Shown in pieces: positions 41,995-50,330 of a stretch of DNA of 64,000 nucleotides. The first letter of the stretch is position 1. Each line of letters starts with the position of its first letter. Made by a program: the position numbers and the translations under genes. The notes under the pieces were generated by a model. That model was not told the origin of the DNA. It saw only the letters and a list, made by a program, of their open reading frames with translations, and did not search any database. Source of the stretch: Catellatospora vulcania. Its GTDB lineage: Bacteria > Actinomycetota > Actinomycetes > Mycobacteriales > Micromonosporaceae. The stretch spans positions 187,005-251,004 of the forward strand of contig NZ_ML769306.1 of the NCBI RefSeq assembly GCF_009720385.1, in the 5' to 3' direction.

Positions 41995-42917
41995 GCCGCG
42001 ACCGCCGGCAGCTGCTGCTCATGCTCACGCCGTACCTGGTGGGGCTGGTGGTCCTGGTGTTGCTGCCCGCCGCGGCCACGATGGCGATGGCGTTCACCGA
42101 GACCGACCTGATCGCCGGCTCGCGGTTGGTCGGCTGGGACAACTTCGTCGAGCTCACCGGAGACCCCGCGGTCCGGGCCGCGGTCGGCAACTCGCTGTCC
42201 TACCTGGCCGTCTCGGTGCCGCTGCGCCTCGTCCTCGCGGTCGGGCTGGCCCTGCTGCTGCATCGGCGTGCCCGGGCCGTCGGCACCGCCCGGGCGGCGG
42301 TGCTGCTGCCCGGCGCGGTCCCGGAACTCGCCTACGGGCTGCTGTGGCTGTGGCTGCTCAACCCGATCCAGGGGCCGGTCAACCAGCTCCTCATGCTCGG
42401 CGGGCAGGGCGGGCGGACCATGTTCGGCAGCCTGCCGCCGCAGTGGCTGACCGACCCCGAGGACGCCCGCGCGGGCATCGTCCTGATGAGTCTGTTCACG
42501 ATCGGCGAGACGTTCGTCATCGTGCTCACGGCCCGGCTGGCGCTGCCGCCGGAGGCTTACGAGCTCGCCGAGCTGGAGGGAGCCCACGCCGGGCAGGTGC
42601 TGCGCCGGGTGACGCTGCCGCTGCTCGCGCCGGTGCTCACTGTCCTGGTCGTGCGGGACACGCTGCTGAGTCTGCAGGCGTCGTTCGTGCCGACGCTGGT
42701 CGTGACGAACGGCGGCCCGCCGCCGTACGCGACGACCTACCTGTCCCTGGTGCTCTACCAGGACGCGTTCGAGTACCTGCGGTACGGCTATGCCGCCGCG
42801 GTCGCCGCGCTCATGCTGGCGTTGACCGCGGTGGCGGTGCTGATCCAATGGCGGCTGCTGCGCCGCTGGGCGTCACGCGGCCTCGTCGGCGGGCAGGCGC
42901 GGCTGCCCGGGAACTGA
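41991..42917 (+). CDS. Carbohydrate ABC transporter permease (MalF-type)
   Basis: 308 residues, six membrane helices. LMLTPYLVGLVVLVLLPAAA opens the first, and the ATPase-docking loop is AYELAELEGAHAGQVLRRVT with E-L-A-E-L-E-G-A in place of EAA. VVTNGGPPPYATTYLSLVLY is the usual TGGGP-like motif. ATG 41991 overlaps the ATPase stop. The 3' end overlaps the convergent SDR gene by 45 bases. Confidence 0.92.
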   Translation: MSRDRRQLLLMLTPYLVGLVVLVLLPAAATMAMAFTETDLIAGSRLVGWDNFVELTGDPAVRAAVGNSLSYLAVSVPLRLVLAVGLALLLHRRARAVGTARAAVLLPGAVPELAYGLLWLWLLNPIQGPVNQLLMLGGQGGRTMFGSLPPQWLTDPEDARAGIVLMSLFTIGETFVIVLTARLALPPEAYELAELEGAHAGQVLRRVTLPLLAPVLTVLVVRDTLLSLQASFVPTLVVTNGGPPPYATTYLSLVLYQDAFEYLRYGYAAAVAALMLALTAVAVLIQWRLLRRWASRGLVGGQARLPGN

Positions 42918-43832
42918 CGGCTCGGCGCTCTTCGGCGACGTCGCGGGCAAGGGGCCTGCCGGTCCGGCGCCCGGCGCCTGCTCCGCCGTGCGGGCACGCC
43001 GGGCGGCGATGTCGCCCAACGCCGTGAACAGCGCCACCACCACCCGGTCGAAGGCGCGGTCCGGCAGCAGCCAGCGCAGGAACACCGCGGCACGTGCGCC
43101 ACGCCCGACCGCGTACCGGGCGCGCGGCCGGCGCACTGTCGCGGCCCGCGCGATCGCTTTCGCGACGACCGAGGGCGGCGAGATGTGGTCCGGCTCCGAC
43201 ATCAGCGTCGCCGCGTACCGGCGGGCGTGTGCGTCGTACGGTCCGCCGCCGGACGTGGCGAGCAGCCGCTCCCCCGCCACCTGCGGGAACTCGGTCGCGA
43301 TGCCGCCGGGCCGGATCACGACGACGTCGACGCCCAGCGGCCGCAGCTCCACCCGCAGGCAGTCGCTCAGGCCTTCCAGGGCGTACTTGGTCGAGTGGTA
43401 CCAGCTGCCCAGCGGCTGGTAGAGCCGCGCCCCGACCGAGGAGACGTTGATGATGCGACCCGAGCCCTGCGCCCGCAGGTGAGGCAGGACGAGCTGGCAG
43501 AGCCTGGCCGCGGCGAAGACGTCGACCTCGAACTGCCGGCGTGCCTCGTCCATCGGCACGTCCTCGAGCGCGCCGAACGACCCGTAGCCGGCGTTGTTGA
43601 CCAGCACGTCGATGCGACCCGACTCGGCCACCACGCGGTCGACCAGGGCCACCAGGGCGGCGTCGTCGGTGACGTCGACACAGGCGGTGTGGATGCCCAG
43701 CGCGGCCAGCGGCGCCATCCGGTCCAGCCGGCGGGCCACCGCGTACACGGTGAAGCCGAGCTCGTGCAGCCGCTGCGCGGTGGCCGCGCCGATCCCCGCG
43801 GAGGCACCGGTCACGACGGCGACCCTGCTCAT
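42873..43832 (-). CDS. Short-chain dehydrogenase/reductase
   Basis: 319 residues, longer than a minimal SDR because of a C-terminal extension with AVFLRWLLPDRAFDRVVVAL that may attach to membrane. Cofactor motif VVTGASAGIGAATAQRL, NNAGYGSFGALEDV, catalytic serine in IINVSSVGA and YHSTKYALEGL for Tyr/Lys are all present. The layout fits classical NADP-dependent SDRs of lipid or steroid type. ATG 43830-43832 has AAAGGTGG upstream. It is divergent from the P450 gene across a 216-base region with a dyad. Confidence 0.9.
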   Translation of the reverse strand: MSRVAVVTGASAGIGAATAQRLHELGFTVYAVARRLDRMAPLAALGIHTACVDVTDDAALVALVDRVVAESGRIDVLVNNAGYGSFGALEDVPMDEARRQFEVDVFAAARLCQLVLPHLRAQGSGRIINVSSVGARLYQPLGSWYHSTKYALEGLSDCLRVELRPLGVDVVVIRPGGIATEFPQVAGERLLATSGGGPYDAHARRYAATLMSEPDHISPPSVVAKAIARAATVRRPRARYAVGRGARAAVFLRWLLPDRAFDRVVVALFTALGDIAARRARTAEQAPGAGPAGPLPATSPKSAEPSVPGQPRLPADEAA

Positions 43833-43948
43833 GTGCGCCACCTTTCGGTGTCCGGAAGAGGCGATCACGGTACAGCGCAGCCGCCGGGGTGCGACATGGG
43901 CCGATTCGCCGGAGCCGATCGCTACTCGGTCGGCTGCCGTCCTGATGC

Positions 43949-43996
43949 GACAGTGGTCATTCAACAATTACCACCGGTAGGGTGACGGTCACTGTC
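43949..43996. promoter_or_regulatory. Dyad in the SDR/P450 intergenic region
   Basis: GACAGTG (43949-43955) and CACTGTC (43990-43996) are a perfect 7-bp inverted repeat with starts 41 bases apart, about four helical turns. A possible -10 TGTAAT lies at 44037-44042, six bases before the P450 ATG, so that transcript may be leaderless. Confidence 0.45.
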
Positions 43997-44048
43997 GGGC
44001 ATCCGTCGCTTTGCGATCGGCCTCCCATGCAACGGCTGTAATCGATAT

Positions 44049-45224
44049 ATGATCCCGGCCGCTGAAAGTGCCTTCGCGCAACGATCCAGCTCACCCGCCG
44101 CGCTCGGGCGCAACCTCGCGGCACTCGGGCAGCAGGAACCGATCATCTTCGACGAGCTCATGAACGCGCCACTGGTGTTACGGCACCGGGACGTGAGCGC
44201 CGCACTGCGCGACACCGCCACCTTCAGCACCCGCTTCTACGGCATGGGCCCGATGAGCGAGGCGATGATCGCGCTCGACGGGCCGCAGCACCAGCGGTTG
44301 CGCCGCAGCCACAACCGCTTCTTCAGCGCGAGCGCCAGCGCGAAGTACGCCCAGGCCGTGGTGCCGATCGCGCAGCGCACCTTCGGGGCGCTCGCCGGGA
44401 AGCCCGAGGTGGAGCTGGTCGAAGAGAGCATCGCGCGGTACCCGATGGAGGTCTTCCTCACCCTGCTCGGCATGCCCGACGATCTCGGTGACCAGGGTCT
44501 GCTGTGGGTGCGGGCGATCATCACCTGGCTGGGCTCGCCGATGGACCCGTCCGTGGCCGAAGCCGGGCGACAGGCGTATGCGCAGCTGAGCGAGTACACG
44601 TCCACGCTGGTGCGGCAGGAGCTTCGGGACCGCAACGACAACATGCTCGGCGAGATCATCAGGGCGTTCGAGGCGGAGGACGCCTACTCCCTGGAAGCCG
44701 TGACGACCGCCGTGGTCAGCCTGCTGCTCGGCGGTTTCGAGACCACGATCCAGATGATGTCGGCCACGGTCTGCTCGCTGCTGTTCAACCCCGGCGCGCT
44801 GGCGCAGGTGCGGGCCGACGGCAGGCTCACCGAGGCCGCGATCGACGAGGCCTTCCGGTGGGCCAATCCGACGGCCGGCCTCTACCGCCTGGTCACGCGC
44901 GACGTCGAGCTCTCCGGGACCGTCCTGGCCGCCGGCAGCATGGTCTACCTGTGCATCGCCGGGGCGCACTTCGACGAGCAGGTATACCCCGACGCCCAGA
45001 CGTTCCGCCTGGACCGGCGCGGCGGCGCCCACCTGGGCTTCGGCATCGGCCCGCACTACTGCGTCGGCGCACCGCTGGCCCGCATCGAAGTCAGCGCGGC
45101 CCTCAATGCACTCCTCGGCGCCTGCCCCGACCTGCGCCTGGACCCCGACACGCGACCCAGCTTCTTCTACGGCGCGCGCGGCTTCGTCCAGCACGGCACG
45201 GAGGCACTGCCCGTCCTGACGTGA
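44049..45224 (+). CDS. Cytochrome P450
   Basis: 391 residues. The haem-binding loop is FGIGPHYCVGAPLARIE with the iron ligand C338. The I-helix oxygen motif is GGFETT (228-233), and E267/R270 in EAFR form the ExxR pair. IALDGPQHQRLRR matches the C-helix. The size and motifs are those of soluble bacterial class I P450s, which need ferredoxin and a reductase; neither is encoded nearby. The substrate is unknown. It is divergent from an SDR and followed by a hairpin. Confidence 0.95.
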   Translation: MIPAAESAFAQRSSSPAALGRNLAALGQQEPIIFDELMNAPLVLRHRDVSAALRDTATFSTRFYGMGPMSEAMIALDGPQHQRLRRSHNRFFSASASAKYAQAVVPIAQRTFGALAGKPEVELVEESIARYPMEVFLTLLGMPDDLGDQGLLWVRAIITWLGSPMDPSVAEAGRQAYAQLSEYTSTLVRQELRDRNDNMLGEIIRAFEAEDAYSLEAVTTAVVSLLLGGFETTIQMMSATVCSLLFNPGALAQVRADGRLTEAAIDEAFRWANPTAGLYRLVTRDVELSGTVLAAGSMVYLCIAGAHFDEQVYPDAQTFRLDRRGGAHLGFGIGPHYCVGAPLARIEVSAALNALLGACPDLRLDPDTRPSFFYGARGFVQHGTEALPVLT

Positions 45225-45248
45225 CAACGGCCACCGGTTCGTGAGCCG

Positions 45249-45266
45249 TGCCCGCGCGGCCGGGCA
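45249..45266. terminator. Bidirectional hairpin between convergent genes
   Basis: TGCCCG (45249-45254) and CGGGCA (45261-45266) flank a six-base loop between the P450 stop and the stop of the convergent methyltransferase. Confidence 0.45.
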
Positions 45267-45269
45267 GGC

Positions 45270-45893
45270 TCAGTGTTCGCCGGTGCGGCGGATCGTGGCG
45301 AGCCAGCCCTGCGCTGTGGCCTGGATGGAACTCATCTCCAGCACGGCGGATTCGATGCGCTCCACCGTCCACCCCTGGCCGAAAACGGCCCGGATCTCGT
45401 CCTGAGTGACGCGGCGAGGCCCCCAGTCGCCCGGCTCCCGCTCGCTGAAGCAGAGCAGGTGATAGGTCCCGCCGACAGCGACCGCAGTGCGGACGACCTG
45501 CCCATAGGTGACGCGGTCGGCGTCGGACAGGGTGTGGAACAGCGCCGAGTCCAGCACGGTGTCCCAGCGCCCGTGCTCCGCGAGGCGCAGGACGTCGTCG
45601 ACGACGAAGGTCGCCGCCAGGCCCCGCGCGGCGGCCTTCGCCCTGGCCAGACCGATCGCGGTCGGCGAGGCGTCGATCCCGGTCGCGGTGAATCCGGCCG
45701 CCGCGGCCATCATGGCGTGCTCGCCGGTGCCGCAGCCGACGTCGAGCACCCGGCCGCGCAGACCGCCCGCGGCGGCCACGGCGGCGAGCGCCGGTTGTGG
45801 CCGGCCGATCTCCCACGGAGGAGTGCCGGCGTACGCGGCGTCGAAGCCGCGGCTGCGCTCGGAGTCAGGCGGCGTGGCGCTGGTGTCGGTCAT
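45270..45893 (-). CDS. Class I SAM-dependent methyltransferase
   Basis: 207 residues. FDAAYAGTPPWEIGRPQPAL at the N-terminus and motif I VLDVGCGTGEHAMMAAAAG are characteristic of a thiopurine-methyltransferase-like subgroup common in actinomycetes. GIDASPTAIGLARAKAA is motif II and DSALFHTLSDADR motif IV. The substrate is probably a small molecule. It is separated from the strictosidine-synthase-like gene by 69 bases on the same strand, and could share its transcript. Confidence 0.9.
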   Translation of the reverse strand: MTDTSATPPDSERSRGFDAAYAGTPPWEIGRPQPALAAVAAAGGLRGRVLDVGCGTGEHAMMAAAAGFTATGIDASPTAIGLARAKAAARGLAATFVVDDVLRLAEHGRWDTVLDSALFHTLSDADRVTYGQVVRTAVAVGGTYHLLCFSEREPGDWGPRRVTQDEIRAVFGQGWTVERIESAVLEMSSIQATAQGWLATIRRTGEH

Positions 45894-45962
45894 GTGTCGA
45901 TGATTCCACCACGGCGGGAATGCGGCCGCTTTCAGCTGCCTGGCGGGTCGGCCACCACCGGC

Positions 45963-46964
45963 TCACGGCAGCCTGAAGTGCGCAATCGCTGCCGAGTGCA
46001 GGCTGCCGAGCCATACCGTGCCTGCCTCCTCGCGCACTCCGGTGGCCATGGAGAACCCTGGCGTGGCCGTCTGCAGGTCGTGGACGGTGCGTCCGGCGGC
46101 GTCGACGGCCTGGACCCAGACGGTGTCGGCGGGCTGCGGCAGCAATGCGTCCGGCAATGCCCACAGCAGCCGCCGCAGGACCGGCGGCCGCGAGGCGAGC
46201 AGGTCGAGTGCGCGGTTGCGCGGCGAGCCCATCGCGATCCAGATCAGACCATCGCTGCCGCGGGCGATGTTGTCCGGGAAGCCGGGCAGGTTGTCCACGA
46301 GCACGTCGCGGTGGCCCGGCTGCGGGCCGGTCAGCCAGAGCCTGGTCAACCGGTATGCGCCGGTCTCCGCGACGGCGACGAACGACTCGTCGGCGGCGAG
46401 GGCGACGCCGTTGGCGAAGTGCAGACCGGTGAGGACGGTGGTGACCGTGCCGTCCGGGTCGCGGCGCAGCAGGCGTCCCGTTCCGGAGTGCTCGATGAGG
46501 TCGGCCTTCCAGTGCGCGAGGTCGAACCGGGCCGACGAGTCGCTGAACCAGATGGTGCCGTCGGCGGCGATAGCCGCGTTGTTGCAGATCCGCAGTGGTA
46601 CGCCGTCGATCCGCGTGCCCGCCGGAACGAGATCCTCGATCGCCCCGTCGACGGGCTGCACGCGGAGCAGGCCGCGAGCGGCGTCGCAGACGACAAGGGC
46701 GCCATCGGGGTCGACCTCGATGCCGAGTGGGCGACCGCCGGTTTCGGCCACGACGTCCACACCGTCTTCGCGGACCCGGAGGATCCTGCCGTCGGCGAGG
46801 CCGGTGTAGACCGCGCCGTCGGGCGCCACCGCGACGTCCTCGGGCCCGATGCCGGGCAGCGGGTGGAGGACGGGCTGCGGCATGGCGACCGCGCCGTGCG
46901 GGCGGCGCGCTCGGGCGGGTGTGGCCGGTGGCTGCCACACGATCGGCTTGATACTGGGCTTCAT
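45963..46964 (-). CDS. Strictosidine synthase-like / SMP-30 six-bladed propeller protein
   Basis: 333 residues. The propeller strands repeat patterns such as PEDVAVAPDGAVYTGLADGR, LGIEVDPDGALVVCDAARG and GTIWFSDSSARFDLAHWKAD, then GLHFANGVALAADESFVAVA and FPDNIARGSDGLIWIAM. The order and spacing fit plant strictosidine-synthase-like proteins, which in bacteria are lactonase- or hydrolase-like and mostly uncharacterised. No signal peptide is visible. It lies 12 bases after the PEP-mutase-like gene stop, so it is in the same operon. Confidence 0.85.
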   Translation of the reverse strand: MKPSIKPIVWQPPATPARARRPHGAVAMPQPVLHPLPGIGPEDVAVAPDGAVYTGLADGRILRVREDGVDVVAETGGRPLGIEVDPDGALVVCDAARGLLRVQPVDGAIEDLVPAGTRIDGVPLRICNNAAIAADGTIWFSDSSARFDLAHWKADLIEHSGTGRLLRRDPDGTVTTVLTGLHFANGVALAADESFVAVAETGAYRLTRLWLTGPQPGHRDVLVDNLPGFPDNIARGSDGLIWIAMGSPRNRALDLLASRPPVLRRLLWALPDALLPQPADTVWVQAVDAAGRTVHDLQTATPGFSMATGVREEAGTVWLGSLHSAAIAHFRLP

Positions 46965-46976
46965 GGGACGCTCAGA

Positions 46977-47873
46977 CTAAGTCCCAGCCGCCGGTGGCGC
47001 TACGGTGTGGGCCGGGACGCCGGCAAGTCCGGTCGGCGAGCTGGACTCCAGCGCTGCGGGGTGCTGGGCACGGACGAGGTCGGCGATGACCCCCGCCAGG
47101 TGCGCCCGGCCGGCCCGGTAGAGGTGCGGGCCGAGGCTGATCCGCGCCACGCCGAGTTCGGCCAGCCGGACGAGATTCCGGCCGCTGTCGGCGAGGACGT
47201 TGACCGCGACGCCGGTGGCGACGAGCCGGGCGATGCCGGCCTCGTCGGACAGCAGGATCGGGAACACGCAGTCCGCGCCGGCCGCCGCGTACAGGCGGGC
47301 ACGCCGGAGGGTCTCGTCCAGCCGCCCGGCCGGATCACCCGGTGCCGTGTCGAGGTAGACGTCGATGCGGGCGGTCACGACCAGGTCGACACCGCACGCC
47401 TCGGCCGCCTCCCGGACCTCGGCGAGCAGGTCAGCCTGGCGTGCGGCGTCGACGAGACGGCCGGTACGCGGATCGGTGTCCTCCAGGTTGCAGCCCGCGG
47501 CCCCGGTGGCGGCGAGCCGTTCGACCAGCTCGACGGGCCTCATGCCGTACCCGCGTTCCAGGTCCGCGGTGACCGGCACGTCCACGGCCGCGGCGATGCG
47601 GGCGACCATGTCGAGCATCTCCCCGACCGGGGTCGCCTCGCCGTCGGCGTAGCCGAGGCTGTCGGCGATCGCCGCGCTGCTGGTGGCGACCGCGGGCAGC
47701 CCGGCTTGGGCGACCAGGCGAGCGCCCCGGCAGTCCCAGACGTTCGGCAGCAACAGTGGCTCACCCGGCCGGTGCAGGCTGCGCAGGAGCGCGGCCCGGC
47801 CGGACACGGCCACCGCCTGGTCCGCGGTCGGCCGGGGTGCGGCCCCCGGGGACCAGGCGCTGGGCGGTGTCAT
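46977..47873 (-). CDS. Isocitrate lyase/PEP mutase superfamily protein
   Basis: 298 residues. PLLLPNVWDCRGARLVAQAG, TSSAAIADSLGYADGE, VTADLERGYGM and GCNLEDTDPRTGRLV follow the order of the PEP mutase/ICL fold, with the metal and substrate acids in ADLERG and LEDTD. VVTARIDVYL corresponds to the usual ARTDA. The KKCGH of isocitrate lyase is absent, so it belongs to the 2-methylisocitrate-lyase-like/oxaloacetate-hydrolase-like side of the family. ATG 47871-47873 overlaps the AhpD-like gene stop (ATGA). Confidence 0.88.
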   Translation of the reverse strand: MTPPSAWSPGAAPRPTADQAVAVSGRAALLRSLHRPGEPLLLPNVWDCRGARLVAQAGLPAVATSSAAIADSLGYADGEATPVGEMLDMVARIAAAVDVPVTADLERGYGMRPVELVERLAATGAAGCNLEDTDPRTGRLVDAARQADLLAEVREAAEACGVDLVVTARIDVYLDTAPGDPAGRLDETLRRARLYAAAGADCVFPILLSDEAGIARLVATGVAVNVLADSGRNLVRLAELGVARISLGPHLYRAGRAHLAGVIADLVRAQHPAALESSSPTGLAGVPAHTVAPPAAGT

Positions 47874-48325
47874 TTCAGCGTCCACGGCCGGGCGGTCGCG
47901 CCCAGCCGGCTCCAGGCGTTGATGACGGTGACCGTCCAGATGAGCTCGGCGAGTTCGACCTCGGTGAAGTGCTCGCCCGCCCGTGCGATCGTCTCCTCGG
48001 CGACCGGCGCCTCGCTCAGCCTCGTCATCGCCTCGGCGAGTTCCAGGGCGGCCTGCTCACGGCCGGTGAAGAACGGGGCCTCCCGCCACACCGGCAGCGT
48101 GTACACCCGCCGCGGGTCCTCGCCGCCGGTGACGGCGTCGCCGCTGTGCATGTCGACGCAGTACGCGCAGCCGTTGATCTGGGACACCCTGGTGCGGACC
48201 AGTTCGAGCAGTCCCGTCTCCAGCTTGGTGTCGCGGGAGGCGGTGTCCAGGGCGTTCATGGCCTTGTTGAGGTGCGGGGCGAGCTTGTCGACCGCGACTC
48301 GGACCGGGATCTCGTTGATGTTCAT
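47870..48325 (-). CDS. Carboxymuconolactone decarboxylase/AhpD-family protein
   Basis: 151 residues. QINGCAYCVDMHSGDAVTGG contains the CxxC plus histidine signature of AhpD-like alkylhydroperoxidase proteins, and LAEAMTRLSEAP and VINAWSRLGATARPW are conserved helices. The pair of cysteines suggests a peroxidase or disulfide reductase role. It is the first gene of a coupled operon with the PEP-mutase-like gene and is divergent from a MocR regulator. Confidence 0.9.
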   Translation of the reverse strand: MNINEIPVRVAVDKLAPHLNKAMNALDTASRDTKLETGLLELVRTRVSQINGCAYCVDMHSGDAVTGGEDPRRVYTLPVWREAPFFTGREQAALELAEAMTRLSEAPVAEETIARAGEHFTEVELAELIWTVTVINAWSRLGATARPWTLK

Positions 48326-48366
48326 GGACCCACCGTATGGCGGTAATGGCCTGCCGCTAAGGTCCA
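48325..48366. promoter_or_regulatory. Inverted repeat between AhpD-like and MocR genes
   Basis: TGGACC (48325-48330) and GGTCCA (48361-48366) are inverted with starts 36 bases apart in the 46-base gap between divergent starts. TAAGGT at 48358-48363 could be a -10 for a leaderless MocR message starting at GTG 48372. Confidence 0.4.
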
Positions 48367-48371
48367 ATAGT

Positions 48372-49760
48372 GTGACCGATGGTTGGGCCAATTCCGGTGT
48401 CGATCTGCATCTGGACCTCGACCTCGCCGGTGGGCGGCGCACCGCGCTGGAGCAGGCGCTGCGGACGGCCATCCGGTCCGGGCGGCTGGCCGCGCACACC
48501 AGGCTGCCCTCGACCCGGACGCTGGCAGCAGAGCTGAACCTGGCCCGCAACACCGTCGCCGCCGCGTACGAGCAGCTCACCGCGGAGGGCTATCTCCACG
48601 CCCGCACCGGATCCGGGACCACGGTTGCCGGGGTGCCCGAAGCCCACACCGGTGCGGCCGCGCGCACGACCGCTCCCACGCCCCGTTTCGACCTGCGCCC
48701 GGGCAGCCCCGACGTGGCCACCTTCCCGGTCGACGCGTGGGTTCGGGCCACCCGCCGGGCGCTGGCGCGCGCACCCGTGTCCACGTACGACTACGGCGAC
48801 CCGCGGGGGCGGGCCGAACTGCGCACGGCGCTGGCCGGATATCTGGGCCGCGCCCGCGGCGTGCGCGCCGACCCGGAGCACATCATCGTCTGCTCCGGAT
48901 ACGTCCAGGCCCTCTCGCTGCTCGCCGGAGTGCTGCGCGGGCCGATCGCGATGGAGGACCCCGGGCTCGCGTTCCACCGCGACGTGGTCCGCCACACCGG
49001 CTGCGAGGTGCTCGCCCTGCCCGTCGACGAGCAGGGCGCCTGCACCGGTCAGCTGGGCGGCGGCGCGCTGGCGCCGGCACGGGCCGCCGTGCTGACCCCG
49101 GCCCACCAGTACCCGACCGGTGTGACGCTGCACCCCGAACGCCGCCGCGCGGCGGTCGCGTGGGCCCGAGCGCACCGGGGGCTGGTGATCGAGGACGACT
49201 ATGACGGCGAGTTCCGCTACGACCGGCAACCCGTCGGCGCGCTGCAGGGCATCGCACCCGAGCACGTCGCCTACGTCGGCACCGCCGCGAAGACCCTGGG
49301 CCCGGCGCTGCGGCTGGCCTGGATGGTGCTGCCCGAACGTCTCGTCGAGCCGGTCGCCCACGCCAAGCGACTCACCGATCTGCACACCGAGACCATCGGC
49401 CAGCTCACCCTCGCCGAACTGATCACCAGCCACGCCTACGACCGGCACATCCGCGCCTGCCGGCTGCACTACCGCCGACGGCGTGACCTGCTCATCGAAC
49501 GCCTGGGCCGCAGCCACCAGCTGCACGGCATCGCGGCCGGGATGCACGCGCTCCTCCCCCTGCCGGCAACAGGTCCCGGTGAGGACGACGTCATCGCCCG
49601 CGCAGCCCTCCGCGGTCTGGCCCTCAGCGGACTTCGCGCGCACATGCACGCCCCCGGGCAGGACCCGGCCATGGGCCTGATCGTCGGCTACGCCGCACCG
49701 GGCCAGGGCGCCTATCCCGCAGCACTGGACCTGCTCGCGCGCGCTCTACGCGGGACCTGA
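48372..49760 (+). CDS. MocR/PdxR-type regulator (GntR HTH fused to aminotransferase domain)
   Basis: 462 residues. The GntR winged helix (about 10-80) reads ALEQALRTAIRSGRLAAHTR and LARNTVAAAYEQLTAEGYL. The rest is a fold-type I aminotransferase: VIEDDYDGEFRYDRQPVGAL, the PLP lysine in YVGTAAKTLGPALRLAWM and VAHAKRLTDLHTE. MocR proteins bind PLP and amino-acid-like effectors and usually regulate the divergent gene, here the AhpD-like/PEP-mutase operon. GTG 48372 begins just before the conserved region. Confidence 0.9.
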   Translation: MTDGWANSGVDLHLDLDLAGGRRTALEQALRTAIRSGRLAAHTRLPSTRTLAAELNLARNTVAAAYEQLTAEGYLHARTGSGTTVAGVPEAHTGAAARTTAPTPRFDLRPGSPDVATFPVDAWVRATRRALARAPVSTYDYGDPRGRAELRTALAGYLGRARGVRADPEHIIVCSGYVQALSLLAGVLRGPIAMEDPGLAFHRDVVRHTGCEVLALPVDEQGACTGQLGGGALAPARAAVLTPAHQYPTGVTLHPERRRAAVAWARAHRGLVIEDDYDGEFRYDRQPVGALQGIAPEHVAYVGTAAKTLGPALRLAWMVLPERLVEPVAHAKRLTDLHTETIGQLTLAELITSHAYDRHIRACRLHYRRRRDLLIERLGRSHQLHGIAAGMHALLPLPATGPGEDDVIARAALRGLALSGLRAHMHAPGQDPAMGLIVGYAAPGQGAYPAALDLLARALRGT

Positions 49761-49791
49761 ACCCCGCCGTACGGCAGTTCCGGCGAGACGG

Positions 49792-50262
49792 TCAACGGGA
49801 GTTCGTGGGCAACGGGCTCGCCAGCTGCAGGGGGCTGTCGTAGAGCGGAAGGCGTGCCCCGTCGCTGTCCCGGACGACCGCCCGGTTCCCGAGCGGATCT
49901 GCCAGCACCACGGAAGGCCATGCCATACCCTGCCACGAACCCAGGCCGGCACAGGTGCCGTGCGGGTAGTCGCGGCTGGTCACCGTACCCACGCGGACTT
50001 CGGTCGGGGTCTCGGTCACCGACAGGGTGAACTGGCCGGAGCAGTAGCCGTCCTCGCTCCACGCCACGCCGATCTTCAGCAACTTCGGGCTGCTGTGGTC
50101 CAACAGCACCTTCTGCGGCTCGTGCTGCGTCACGATCGGGCCGGGTGCCACGGCTAACGGCCCGAGACCCAGACGTCCGGCGCCGAAGCACAACAGCAGC
50201 AGCACCCCCGGCACGGTGACGGCGACGAGCGCCGCCGGCAACCAACTGCGTTCCCCGTTCAT
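49792..50262 (-). CDS. Membrane-anchored protein of unknown function
   Basis: 156 residues. One hydrophobic segment (about 8-28, LPAALVAVTVPGVLLLLCFG) near the N-terminus acts as a signal anchor; the remaining 125 residues would be outside the membrane and contain two cysteines (in GYCSGQF and HGTCAGLG) that could pair. I do not recognise the domain. ATG 50260-50262 is chosen because it leads directly into the anchor. It is convergent with the MocR gene and lies 68 bases after the SOD-like gene on the same strand. Confidence 0.7.
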   Translation of the reverse strand: MNGERSWLPAALVAVTVPGVLLLLCFGAGRLGLGPLAVAPGPIVTQHEPQKVLLDHSSPKLLKIGVAWSEDGYCSGQFTLSVTETPTEVRVGTVTSRDYPHGTCAGLGSWQGMAWPSVVLADPLGNRAVVRDSDGARLPLYDSPLQLASPLPTNSR

Positions 50263-50330
50263 GCGACGAGTATCGATGCGCGTGGGGCAGCGCCGCCGCC
50301 CCGGCGCCGAAAGGCCGCCCAACCGTGACC

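Noticed and set aside
45273-48371. Plus-strand open frame of more than 1,000 codons antisense to the methyltransferase, propeller and PEP-mutase-like genes
   Set aside because: It has no domain signatures, its composition is that of a GC-biased shadow frame, and the minus-strand genes in the same place have clear family motifs. Only its last part, from 48,372, is a real gene.
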